Shown: positions 55,845-64,000 of the stretch, piece after piece
Numbering within the stretch: the first letter of the stretch is position 1
How the letters are laid out: every line of letters begins with the position of its first letter
Assembly (NCBI RefSeq): GCF_051201625.1
Contig: NZ_CP179203.1
Coordinates: 1,736,001 to 1,800,000 of the forward strand
DNA: 64,000 nucleotides
Direction of reading: 5' to 3'
Source of the DNA: Shimia sp051201625
Lineage (GTDB): Bacteria; Pseudomonadota; Alphaproteobacteria; Rhodobacterales; Rhodobacteraceae
Made by a program: the position numbers and the translations under genes
Notes under the pieces: generated by a model
What the model was told of the DNA's origin: nothing
What the model saw: the letters and a program-made list of their open reading frames with translations, nothing else
Databases searched by the model: none

Positions 55845-56886
55845 TTAGTTTCCCTTTCCGAATGTGAGTGACGCCGCGCCAAGCGGCAAAAGCATCTGGC
55901 TGACCGCAATAGCGGGCAAGTCCCTGAGCTGATGCTTCCAATGCGGATTGCGATCTTTATCGATGATCTGCGCACGAATTCCTTCGAGAAAGTCGCCGTG
56001 TTCTATTGCGCGATAAGTAAATTGATATTCCTGAGCTAAAGCGGCGCGAAAATTATCCCGAAGGCGAACTCGATGTATAATCTCTAACGTACATCCCATA
56101 GAGAGCGGGGAGTTACGGGACAGTCTCTTAAGTGTATTTCTTGCAAAATCGCTGTTAGTAGCATCAAGAAGATTGACTATATCTGTAAGTGTTTCCCCAG
56201 AAAAAAATTCATTAATTTCAGATTCTTGCTTCGCGATCTCACTAAGTTTTGGGGGCTGCCGTGATTGATCTATCAGCGTCCAGTCTCCGGTGTTTTCTAA
56301 TGAAGTGATGAGAGCAGGCCATGCCGTTTCTGGTATATAGTAATCAGCAAAGCCTGAGTAAATCGCGTCCTCTGCACGTAAGCGTGCCGCGGTCAGACCT
56401 AAAAATTCACCCAAACGGCCCGGGGCGTTAGCAAGGATATACGAGCCACCCACATCCGGCACTAGGCCGATACTGCATTCGGGCATGGAAATCTGACTGC
56501 TGTCACCGACGACGCGGTGAGACCCATGGCAACCCACACCAACACCACCACCCATGGTATATCCTTGCATGAAGGCCGCCACAGGTTTTGGGAACGCGAA
56601 TATCTTAGCATTCATGCGGTATTCATCAGCCCAAAATTGTTGGCCATACAAGAAATTCCCTTTAGTGCCTGAACTCGTAAAGCTCGGCAATATCTCCTCC
56701 GGCGCAAAAGGCCTTTTCGCCCTCGGCATCAATGACGACCATTTTGACGTCATCATCGATATTCCACTCATCAAGAGCACTTTCGATCGCAAGGCACATC
56801 TGGTAGCTCATGGCGTTTAACGCTTGTGGGCGATTAAAAGTGATGCGACCAGTTTTACCAATTTTGCGAATGCGGATGTCGCTCAT
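55845..56886 (-). CDS. 3-hydroxyisobutyryl-CoA hydrolase, frameshifted
   Basis: Crotonase-fold hydrolase of valine catabolism. The N-terminus from ATG 56886 (IRKIGKTGRITFNRPQALNA, FCAGGDIAELYE) stops at 56662 in one frame, and the rest (GTKGNFLYGQQFWADEYRMN, GYTMGGGVGVGCHGSHRVVG, onwards) is in another. An extra A on the plus strand within 56672-56673 is the simplest cause; removing it gives a normal 346-residue protein. The gene begins four bases inside the acyl-CoA dehydrogenase gene. Error or mutation cannot be told apart. Confidence 0.88.
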
Positions 56887-58028
56887 GATGCCTCTGTTAT
56901 CAATTGACGCGAGATGATTATCCGCATGATTTCATTGGTGCCTTCAAGAATCTGATGCACGCGAAGGTCGCGAACAATTTTCTCGATACCATAATCCGCG
57001 AGGTATCCGTAGCCACCATGTAGTTGCAGGCAGCCATTCGCTACTTCGAACGCGCTGTCGGTGACCATTAGCTTGGCCATTGCACAAAACTTGGTTGCGT
57101 CATGAGCTTCACTATCTAACTTCCATGCCGCCTGACGTAAGAATATGCGCGAAGCCTGCAGTTTGGTTTCAAATTCAGCTAATTTGAATTGCAAAGACTG
57201 GAACTGGTTGATGGTTTTGCCAAATGCCTTTCGTTCAGACATATATTGCAACGTCAGATTGAGAGCTTTTTGCGCACCTCCAAGGGCTGAAGCCGCTATA
57301 TTTAAACGGCCACCGTCCAAACCCGCCATGGCATAGGTAAAACCGTCGCCCTCCAAGCCGATTAAATTATCGGAGGGGATTTTGCAGTCGTCGAACTGCA
57401 CTTGGGCAGTAGGTTGTGCCAGCCAGCCCATTTTTTTTTCTAGAGCTCCAAAGCTTAGGCCCTCGGCGTCGCTTTCCACAACCAAAGTCGAAATGCCTTT
57501 GGGACTGTCTTCGCCAGTTCTAACCATGGTGACGTAAGCATCTGAATAGGACGCACCCGAAATAAACGCCTTGGTACCGTTCAGTACAAAACCCCCATTT
57601 GTACGCGTCGCGCGGGTTTTAAGAGCCGCAGCATCCGACCCTGAACCAGGTTCTGTCAGGCAGTACGAAAAAATTTTATTCATGTTGCACAGATCAGGTA
57701 GCCATTTCTGCTTTGTTTCTGAAGATCCAAATTTGTCAATCATGCCGCCGCACATGTTGTGAATTGACAGAAAAGACCCAACAGAGGGGCAGGACATGGC
57801 CAAAGCCTCGAAGACAAGTGTCGCATCAAGGCGAGAAAGCCCAGATCCCCCAAATTCGTCTGAAACGTAGATTCCACCCAAGCCGAGTTCCGCGATCCGT
57901 GGCCAAAGCGTTTTTGGAATAGTACCAGCTAATTCCCAATCCTGAGCGAACGGTCCGATGTACTCCTCACCAAACCCTTTTGCCATATCAAAGATCAGGT
58001 TCTGTTCTTCGGTAAGTTCAAAGTTCAC
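56883..58028 (-). CDS. Acyl-CoA dehydrogenase (isobutyryl-CoA type by context)
   Basis: 381 residues with acyl-CoA dehydrogenase motifs: FSYCLTEPGSGSDAAALKTR, AFISGASYSDAYV, the catalytic Glu region in GGYGYLADYGIEKIVRD with RVHQILEGTNEIMRIII. Oxidises a short branched acyl-CoA to the enoyl-CoA with FAD. Its place before hydrolase and mmsB genes points to isobutyryl-CoA from valine; this is inferred from context. Confidence 0.9.
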   Translation of the reverse strand: MNFELTEEQNLIFDMAKGFGEEYIGPFAQDWELAGTIPKTLWPRIAELGLGGIYVSDEFGGSGLSRLDATLVFEALAMSCPSVGSFLSIHNMCGGMIDKFGSSETKQKWLPDLCNMNKIFSYCLTEPGSGSDAAALKTRATRTNGGFVLNGTKAFISGASYSDAYVTMVRTGEDSPKGISTLVVESDAEGLSFGALEKKMGWLAQPTAQVQFDDCKIPSDNLIGLEGDGFTYAMAGLDGGRLNIAASALGGAQKALNLTLQYMSERKAFGKTINQFQSLQFKLAEFETKLQASRIFLRQAAWKLDSEAHDATKFCAMAKLMVTDSAFEVANGCLQLHGGYGYLADYGIEKIVRDLRVHQILEGTNEIMRIIISRQLITEAS

Positions 58029-58124
58029 TAGGCGCCTCCCACAGAATTAAATGAACACATGTTAAATTATACAATCTTTGCATGATTGTGTCAGGGTGCA
58101 TCTGTTCAAAATCGTATTGAATTT

Positions 58125-59258
58125 TTATAGATCTGCATGAAACTCTTCCGTGAGGTGCTTAACAACAGCCCGCAGCGCTTGGTCGTGATCATAGCCTGCG
58201 TTAAAAGACTCCGCATAAACAGCTCGTTGATGATCAGCGCTGTTCCCGTTGTTCACGATCGAGATAGTATTTTCGATCTCCTTGATACTCTCGAACGCTT
58301 CAGCATCTTCTTGCAGTAATTCGACCAGTTCGTGTAACAACTCATCTAAAGAGACAATTGTCCGACGACCCCAATCGATCAATCCCTCGGAAACTCCATA
58401 CCTTTGGGCACGCCACCTGTTTTCTTCAATTAGAAATCGATCGTAGAGTCGCCAGCGCTGATTTCGTTTGGCAAGACGCCATAGCATACGGCACAACGCC
58501 TGTGTGAGTGCGGCAATGGTCAACGTGGTCTCCAAACGTGGTGACACATCGCAAATACGAGACTCGATCGTGGGAAAGTGCGAAGATGGGCGCAAATCCC
58601 ACCAAATTTTTGAAGCGTCTTTGATCACGCCAACGTCGGTCATTGCTTGAACAGATCGTTCATAAGTTGACCAACTGTCCATCTGAGGTGGAATTCCTGT
58701 GCGGGGTAGATTATCAAATACAGTCAAGCGATAACAAGCTAATCCAGTATCTTCCCCTTGCCAAAAGGGCGATGAGCAACTCAATGCGAGCAGGTGTGGA
58801 AGGAAGTAGCGTACCCGGTTCATAAGGTCGATGCGCTGATCTGCATCCTGTATGCCAACGTGTACATGCTGGCCACATATTAGCATGCGCCGCACAACCC
58901 CCCCCAAGTCGTTCCGCAGCGCGTTGTAGCGCTCTTTGTCTGTTTGGTGCTGGTCTCGCCAGTCAGAAAAAGGATGGCAGGAAGATGCAATTGGAGCGAG
59001 GTTGTGTTTCGCGGCTTCCTTGGCAACGGTTGATCGGAGCCGATGAAGATCTTTGCGGGCCTCGCCAACAGTGCGACATACCCGCGATCCAATTTCAATC
59101 TGACAATTTAGATACTCTGGCGCAAACTGACCCTGCAGCCGCTTAGAACATTCCTGCATTAAAGCTTCTGGGGCCGGCGCTAAGTCCAAACTGTCCAAAT
59201 CGACGAGCAGGTACTCTTCTTCCACCCCAATTGTGAAATCTGGTTCAGTGAACGACAT
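58125..59258 (-). CDS. Carboxylate-amine ligase of the GCS2/YbdK family
   Basis: 377 residues related to gamma-glutamylcysteine synthetase type 2: FTIGVEEEYLLVD near the start, NCQIEIGSRVC, ICGQHVHVGIQD, RSSHFPTIESRICDVSP-like strand (DLRPSSHFPTIESRICDVSP). YbdK proteins show weak glutamate-cysteine ligase activity in vitro; the natural role is unclear. The gene lies between two valine-degradation genes on the same strand but has no obvious part in that pathway. Confidence 0.88.
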   Translation of the reverse strand: MSFTEPDFTIGVEEEYLLVDLDSLDLAPAPEALMQECSKRLQGQFAPEYLNCQIEIGSRVCRTVGEARKDLHRLRSTVAKEAAKHNLAPIASSCHPFSDWRDQHQTDKERYNALRNDLGGVVRRMLICGQHVHVGIQDADQRIDLMNRVRYFLPHLLALSCSSPFWQGEDTGLACYRLTVFDNLPRTGIPPQMDSWSTYERSVQAMTDVGVIKDASKIWWDLRPSSHFPTIESRICDVSPRLETTLTIAALTQALCRMLWRLAKRNQRWRLYDRFLIEENRWRAQRYGVSEGLIDWGRRTIVSLDELLHELVELLQEDAEAFESIKEIENTISIVNNGNSADHQRAVYAESFNAGYDHDQALRAVVKHLTEEFHADL

Positions 59259-59402
59259 GTCGGACCTCTGCCATGAAACGCTCGAAGTTCAGCAGTATTA
59301 CCCGATATTTTCAAGAGTGCGCGCGCAACTGTGCGAAATTCACTATTTAAATAGAGAAATTTTCAGAACTCAATCGTATTAGCGCCGTCAGTTTCTGACC
59401 GC

Positions 59403-59426
59403 AAAAAAGGGCGGTGCTCACCGCCC
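59403..59426 (-). terminator. Terminator of mmsA
   Basis: On the minus strand GGGCGGTGAGCACCGCCC (59409-59426) folds into a perfect hairpin followed by TTTTTT (59403-59408). It lies about 30 bases after the mmsA stop and means the downstream YbdK-type gene has its own promoter. Confidence 0.9.
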
Positions 59427-59455
59427 CCTTGCAAAGTGATAAAATGACCCGTTGA

Positions 59456-60955
59456 TCAATCCATAGCTTTAAAATTAAACTCTCCACCCTCCTTGATTCC
59501 CGAGGGCCAGCGGGATGTGACGGTCTTGGTTCGCGAGTAAAACTTGAAGCTGTCTGGGCCGTGTTGGTTAAGATCGCCAAACATTGATTTTTTCCATCCG
59601 CCAAAGGTGTGATAAGCTAACGGTACTGGAACGGGAACGTTGATGCCTACCATGCCAATGTTAATACGATTGGCAAAATCCCGAGCCGTGTCACCATCGC
59701 GTGTGAAAATCGCAGTACCATTACCATATTCGTGATCCATGGCGAGACCGATGGCTTCCTCGTACGAGCCGGCGCGCACGGTTGAAACCACGGGCCCGAA
59801 GATTTCAGTTTTATAAATATCCATCTCCGGGGTCACGTTGTCGAATAAATGTGGACCTACAAAAAAGCCATTTTCGTACCCCTGTAGCGAAAAGTCTCGG
59901 TTATCGACCACCAGCTCTGCGCCCTGATCTATACCACTTTGAATCAGACCTAGAATACGATGTTTGGACTCAGCGGTGATAACAGGACCCATGTCGACAT
60001 CATTACCAGCAGTGTAAGGACCAATTTTAAGTTTCTCAACGCGTGGGATCAGTGCTTTGATCAAACTATCAGCCGTTTCCTCACCAACAGGAACAGCAAC
60101 TGATACGGCCATGCAGCGTTCGCCAGCGGCTCCAAAGCCTGCACCGACAATGGCGTCTGCGGCCTGTTCAATATCAGCATCAGGCATTACGATTAAATGG
60201 TTTTTAGCACCGCCAAAGCACTGCGCGCGCTTACCGTTAGCTGTGGCGCGAGAATAAATATATTGTGCGATTGGGGTTGAACCGACAAAAGAAACTCCTT
60301 GGATGATTTCGCTGTCTAGAATTGCGTCAACGGCCTCTTTGTCTCCGTTTACAACTTGAAAAACACCCTTTGGGAGCCCTGCTTCGACAAACAGTTCTGC
60401 CAGCATTAACGGTACGGATGGGTCGCGCTCAGACGGCTTGAGAACAACAGCGTTGCCGCAGGCGAGAGCTGGGCCAACGTGCCAAAGGGGCATCATTGCT
60501 GGAAAATTAAATGGCATAATTGAACCAACTACACCTAGCGGCTGTCGCATTGAGTACATGTCAATTCCTGGGCCAGCGCTATCTGTATACTCACCTTTCA
60601 GCATCTGTGGGGCACCAATGCAATATTCTATTACCTCCAAACCGCGTTGCAAATCGCCTTTTGCGTCTGGGAACGTTTTACCGTGCTCTTTGCTTAACGC
60701 TTCGGCAAGTTTATCCATATCGCGGTTCATTAGTCCGACCATGGCCATCATAACACGTGCGCGCCGCTGTGGGTTCATGGCTCCCCATTTTGGCTGCGCT
60801 TCTGCCGCCTGCTCAATCGCGGCAGCAGTTTCGTCAGCTGATGCCATTGGGCATCTGGACTGAACCTCGCCGGTTGCAGGATTAAACACGTCAGAAAAGC
60901 GCCCTGACCTGCCTTTCACATAGGTGCCGCCTAGGAAGTGATTCAATTCTTGCAT
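59456..60955 (-). CDS. mmsA: Methylmalonate-semialdehyde dehydrogenase (CoA-acylating)
   Basis: Converts methylmalonate semialdehyde to propionyl-CoA, final step of valine (and part of thymine) catabolism. 499 residues: FNFPAMMPLWHVGPALACGN, FVGSTPIAQYIYSRA, FGGAKNHLIVMPDA, and the nucleophile Cys281 in GAAGERCMAV. It is divergent from a LysR regulator gene with about 100 bases between. Confidence 0.95.
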   Translation of the reverse strand: MQELNHFLGGTYVKGRSGRFSDVFNPATGEVQSRCPMASADETAAAIEQAAEAQPKWGAMNPQRRARVMMAMVGLMNRDMDKLAEALSKEHGKTFPDAKGDLQRGLEVIEYCIGAPQMLKGEYTDSAGPGIDMYSMRQPLGVVGSIMPFNFPAMMPLWHVGPALACGNAVVLKPSERDPSVPLMLAELFVEAGLPKGVFQVVNGDKEAVDAILDSEIIQGVSFVGSTPIAQYIYSRATANGKRAQCFGGAKNHLIVMPDADIEQAADAIVGAGFGAAGERCMAVSVAVPVGEETADSLIKALIPRVEKLKIGPYTAGNDVDMGPVITAESKHRILGLIQSGIDQGAELVVDNRDFSLQGYENGFFVGPHLFDNVTPEMDIYKTEIFGPVVSTVRAGSYEEAIGLAMDHEYGNGTAIFTRDGDTARDFANRINIGMVGINVPVPVPLAYHTFGGWKKSMFGDLNQHGPDSFKFYSRTKTVTSRWPSGIKEGGEFNFKAMD

Positions 60956-61056
60956 GGGATGCTCCTTAAAATTTTGTACACTTTAGACTTGCAAAAAAAG
61001 ACTGAAAAGAGGCAAAATTTCAAAATAGTATTGCATTTTTGCAAAGGAAAAGGGCT

Positions 61057-61953
61057 ATGGAACCCCATTGGGATGACCTAAGAGTGTTTTTAGCGGTAGC
61101 ACGTGAGGAAAGCCTCTCCGCTGCGGGGCGTCGTTTAAACTTTGACCCAGCGACTGTAGGTCGCCGTGTAGCACGGCTAGAGAGCACTTATGAAACAACA
61201 TTATTTATCAAGTCGCCTACAGGCTATGCATTAACCGATGTGGGGCAGCGATTAATGTCGCATGCGGTCAGGGTCGAACAATCACTGTTAGATGCAACCG
61301 AAGAAATGATTGGCCAGACCTCTGGGTTGACTGGTCAAATTCGGATTGGTGCTCCTGATGGCTCTGCGAATTATCTTCTGCCGCAAGTTTGCGCAAACAT
61401 CGCAGCGGACAATCCAGATCTAGAAATTCAAATTGTGGCGCTACCTCGTGTGTTCAGCCTTTCGAGACGAGAAGCGGATATGGTTGTCGCTGTAAGTCCG
61501 CCAACTGCCGGTCGTCTGACCGTACAAAAAATCACTGATTACAAGCTTCATCTTGCGGCGCATCGTCGATACCTGCGTCAACATTCGCCGATCAAAAAGC
61601 TTGAGGACCTGAAACACCATAATATTATTGGGTACGTACAAGATATGATTTTTGACAAAGAATTAGACTATCTGAATGAAATTGGTGTCAGAAAAATTAA
61701 TCTTTCGTCCAACTCGGTGTCTGTACAAATTAATTGCGTGCGGGCGGAGGGCGGACTGGGAATTGTACATGACTTTGCTATTCCGTTCATGCGCGGAGTT
61801 CGCAAGATTTTACCTAATGAGGTTAATCTGACACGAAGTTTTTATCTGGTGCGACACGCAGATGATCGACGGCATGAAAAAATGAACCGATTTTCGGAAG
61901 CCTTGTGTGAAGGCATGCGTCATGAAGTCGCCCGTCTAGAAGCGTTATCTTGA
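61057..61953 (+). CDS. LysR-family regulator divergent from mmsA
   Basis: 298 residues from ATG 61057 (AAGGAAAAGG upstream). The N-terminal helix-turn-helix is clear: DDLRVFLAVAREESLSAAGR with NFDPATVGRRVARLESTYET, and a substrate-binding-like domain follows. The intergenic 100 bases hold two A+T-rich tracts (for example TTTTGTACACTTTAGACTTG on the plus strand) that could be operator sites. Likely controls mmsA by position. Confidence 0.88.
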   Translation: MEPHWDDLRVFLAVAREESLSAAGRRLNFDPATVGRRVARLESTYETTLFIKSPTGYALTDVGQRLMSHAVRVEQSLLDATEEMIGQTSGLTGQIRIGAPDGSANYLLPQVCANIAADNPDLEIQIVALPRVFSLSRREADMVVAVSPPTAGRLTVQKITDYKLHLAAHRRYLRQHSPIKKLEDLKHHNIIGYVQDMIFDKELDYLNEIGVRKINLSSNSVSVQINCVRAEGGLGIVHDFAIPFMRGVRKILPNEVNLTRSFYLVRHADDRRHEKMNRFSEALCEGMRHEVARLEALS

Positions 61954-62012
61954 CAAAATCTCATCTAGCGACAACCATTTACGGATAGATCAGTCTTTTT
62001 GGAGGGTTATCA

Positions 62013-62447
62013 ATGTTGGTTCATCAAATTCTCAAATCAAAAGACTCCGAGGGTGTTTTATCGGTGAAGCCGACTACCTTGGTATCTGATGCAGTGAAAA
62101 TCCTTGCGAACGAGGGCATCGGAACTGTGATTGTTTCGCAGGATGGTGAAGTGCCTGTGGGTATTTTATCAGAACGAGATATCGTTCGAGAGTTGGCCCA
62201 ATCTGGCGTTGACTGTATGTCAAATCCCGTTGATTCATACATGACAGCGAAACTAATTACGTGCGGCCAAAACGATGATGCAGTTGCGGTCTTAGAAAAG
62301 ATGACAAAGGGTAGGTTCCGTCACATGCCCGTCATAGAAGACAACAAGCTAGTTGGAATGATTTCGCTTGGCGACGTGGTTAAAGCGCGTTTGAGCGAGT
62401 TAGCCATGGAAAACGACGCACTTGAAGGCATGATTATGGGACATTGA
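62013..62447 (+). CDS. Tandem CBS-domain protein
   Basis: 144 residues forming a pair of CBS domains (KPTTLVSDAVKILANEGIGT, VPVGILSERDIVRELA; then KLITCGQNDDAVAVLEKMTK, RFRHMPVIEDNKLVGMISLG). Such stand-alone modules sense adenine nucleotides. GGAGGG is the ribosome site. No partner domain is fused; target unknown. Confidence 0.9.
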   Translation: MLVHQILKSKDSEGVLSVKPTTLVSDAVKILANEGIGTVIVSQDGEVPVGILSERDIVRELAQSGVDCMSNPVDSYMTAKLITCGQNDDAVAVLEKMTKGRFRHMPVIEDNKLVGMISLGDVVKARLSELAMENDALEGMIMGH

Positions 62448-62553
62448 CGGGCTACTTCCGTTTACCCGTAGTAATACACAATCTTAGTCGACCACTTGCT
62501 TTCTAGACAGCAATCGCGTTGCGTTCGCGTTGAGAGAAATTGGAGAATTTGGC

Positions 62554-63051
62554 ATGCTAACTGCGCTATACCCAGGCACATTTGATCCGATCACTCTCGG
62601 ACACGTCGATATCATTCGCCGCGCCGCTGTATTAGCGGATCGGCTAGTAATCGGTGTCGCGATTAATAGAGACAAGGGGCCAATGTTTAGCCTTGAGGAA
62701 CGCGTAGCCATGATTGAGGCGGAATGTGCTTTACTTTCCTCAGCAACTGAAACGGAGATTGTGGCACATCCATTTGAAAACCTTTTGATCGATTGTGCCA
62801 AGGACGTTGGTGCACAGATCATTGTGCGTGGATTGCGTGCGGTTACTGATTTTGAATATGAATATCAGATGGTTGGCATGAACCGAGCATTAGACGATAA
62901 AGTTGAAACTGTATTTCTTATGGCGGATTTGCAACATCAAGCGATCGCATCCAAGCTGGTTAAAGAAATTGCACGTTTGGATGGCGACGTGTCAAAATTT
63001 GTTACACCTCGAGTGAGGAAAGCTCTTCTGAGCCGTTTGGGAAAACCCTGA
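62554..63051 (+). CDS. coaD: Phosphopantetheine adenylyltransferase
   Basis: 165 residues. Penultimate step of coenzyme A synthesis. The nucleotidyltransferase motif TFDPITLGHVDI (residues 9-20), RGLRAVTDFEYEYQM and the later SSKLVKEIA-like ASKLVKEIARLDGDVSKFV are visible. ATG 62554 is chosen because family proteins begin MxTALYPGTFDP; the in-frame start at 62530 adds eight residues. Confidence 0.95.
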   Translation: MLTALYPGTFDPITLGHVDIIRRAAVLADRLVIGVAINRDKGPMFSLEERVAMIEAECALLSSATETEIVAHPFENLLIDCAKDVGAQIIVRGLRAVTDFEYEYQMVGMNRALDDKVETVFLMADLQHQAIASKLVKEIARLDGDVSKFVTPRVRKALLSRLGKP

Positions 63052-63332
63052 GGCAGTCTTCTGGTGTTTACTTCGGTCACTGCTCAGAAGGTGTCGGGCG
63101 TTACTCTTAAAAATTTAGAAATCTAATTTTATTCTGGCATCCTCGACTAACGCCTAATTTTATAGAATTAGTGTAACTTTAAGCAGTTGGTTCGACTGCG
63201 ATGCTATGTGTTTGGTGAGCCTGAGCTCCACTTGGCTAGACCACCGAGGATTGAATCTTTCGGCTTATGGTCTTGCAAGTGTGCAATCACCACGCCAAGT
63301 TAAAATGGGGGAAAGTTAGTGGAGAACAGAGA

Positions 63333-64000
63333 ATGAGTGGTTTGCTGGCATTGTTGGATGACGTGGCAGGTATAGCCAAAGTTGCCGCTGCATCAATTGA
63401 TGACGTCGCGGTGGGAGCAGCCAAAGCAAGTGCCAAGGCCGCCGGCGCGGTAATAGACGACGCCGCAGTAACCCCCAAATATTTACACGGATTTGAAGCG
63501 AAGCGGGAATTGCCGATTATCTGGAAAATCGCCAAGGGTTCAGTAAAGAACAAATTGTTAATCTTACTGCCTGTAGCACTAATTCTTGCCAATTTTGCGC
63601 CTTGGTTAATACCGCCTCTTTTGATGTTGGGTGGTGCTTATCTTTGTTTTGAGGGAGCGGAAAAGGTTTACCACACTGTGGTACCTCATAATGCCCACAA
63701 TGTGCGTGTTGAGGTATCTGTGGGTGACTCAGCACATCTGGAGGAAAAAAAAGCGTCTGGGGCGATCAAGACTGATTTCATTCTCTCAGCCGAGATCATG
63801 ACCATTATCTTGTCTGGTATTCCGGATACGAATTTTTGGATGGAGGCCTCAACGCTTGCCGTGGCTGGTGTTGTTATCACGGTGGCAGTATATGGCTCAG
63901 TCGCCCTCATTGTTAAGATGGATGACCTCGGATTGTTAATGTATGCAAATAGCGATTGGTTTATGGTGCGTGCAGTCGGTCGCGCATTGGTCCGAGGTAT
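63333..64000 (+). CDS. DUF808 (YedI-like) membrane protein, cut by window end
   Basis: Open from ATG 63333 to the end of the window (222 codons and more outside). The start SGLLALLDDVAGIAKVAAAS, then DDVAVGAAKASAKAAGAVID, and hydrophobic segments with PPLLMLGGAYLCFEGAEKVY are the DUF808 signature. Integral membrane protein of unknown function. TTAGTGGAGAACAGAG before ATG is the ribosome site. Confidence 0.9.
   Translation, partial: MSGLLALLDDVAGIAKVAAASIDDVAVGAAKASAKAAGAVIDDAAVTPKYLHGFEAKRELPIIWKIAKGSVKNKLLILLPVALILANFAPWLIPPLLMLGGAYLCFEGAEKVYHTVVPHNAHNVRVEVSVGDSAHLEEKKASGAIKTDFILSAEIMTIILSGIPDTNFWMEASTLAVAGVVITVAVYGSVALIVKMDDLGLLMYANSDWFMVRAVGRALVRG

Overview
The window reads as chromosome of a marine alphaproteobacterium of the order Rhodobacterales (Roseobacter group). 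This rests on protein-level recognition and on gene order: yajC-secD-secF with an Mth938-like gene and ccmABCDG, rplI-rpsR-rpsF, fabD-fabG-acpP-fabF-mltG, pgk/class I aldolase/ftsB/pdhABC, and a valine-degradation block. Base composition looks moderate, near half G+C by eye and not computed. No rRNA, tRNA or CRISPR array is visible.

Layout. 0-9 kb: end of an unknown gene, serS, the Sec accessory operon, a TauE/SafE permease and the cytochrome c maturation operon. 9-13 kb: a secreted DUF1223 protein, a porin and trigger factor. 13.2-21.1 kb: an accessory segment bounded by degenerate IS5-type transposase remnants in opposite orientation. It carries an IS3 scrap, a HlyD-type adaptor with a small membrane partner, and a G+C-richer module (PreA-like Fe-S flavoprotein, shortened ferredoxin, broken ferredoxin-NADP reductase, LysR regulator, RidA, broken EthD-like gene). 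21.1-30.5 kb: ribosomal protein and fatty-acid synthesis genes, mltG, a DksA-like zinc-finger protein and cysE. 30.5-38.5 kb: pyruvate dehydrogenase, ftsB, lower glycolysis genes and two cyclophilins. 38.5-51.4 kb: a DUF3179 protein, bactofilin plus M23 peptidase, a DUF455 protein, bcp, a large AsmA-like protein, queA, an MFS transporter, a DUF924 protein and lpd. 51.7-64 kb: uvrA with a NUDIX gene, valine/isobutyrate catabolism with its LysR regulator, a YbdK-type ligase, a CBS protein, coaD and a DUF808 protein cut by the window end.

The most striking property is how many normally intact genes are interrupted. secF has a one-base insertion, pdhC (E2) a one-base deletion in a C run, the 3-hydroxyisobutyryl-CoA hydrolase gene a one-base insertion, and lpd (E3) an in-frame amber. 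fpr carries a nonsense codon, a frameshift and substitutions in conserved positions. Several long stretches between housekeeping genes hold nothing recognisable. Either the consensus carries indel errors, or the genome is in early erosion (host restriction or relaxed selection). The degraded fpr, the in-frame shortened ferredoxin and the IS relics favour real decay at least in the 13-21 kb segment. Read mapping would separate the two for the essential genes.

The best candidate for an undescribed system is the 15.99-20.3 kb module. A DHOD/PreA-like flavoprotein has no PreT partner and is translationally coupled to a ferredoxin that keeps only one cluster motif. A ferredoxin reductase gene, a LysR regulator, a RidA-family protein and an EthD-like remnant lie alongside it.
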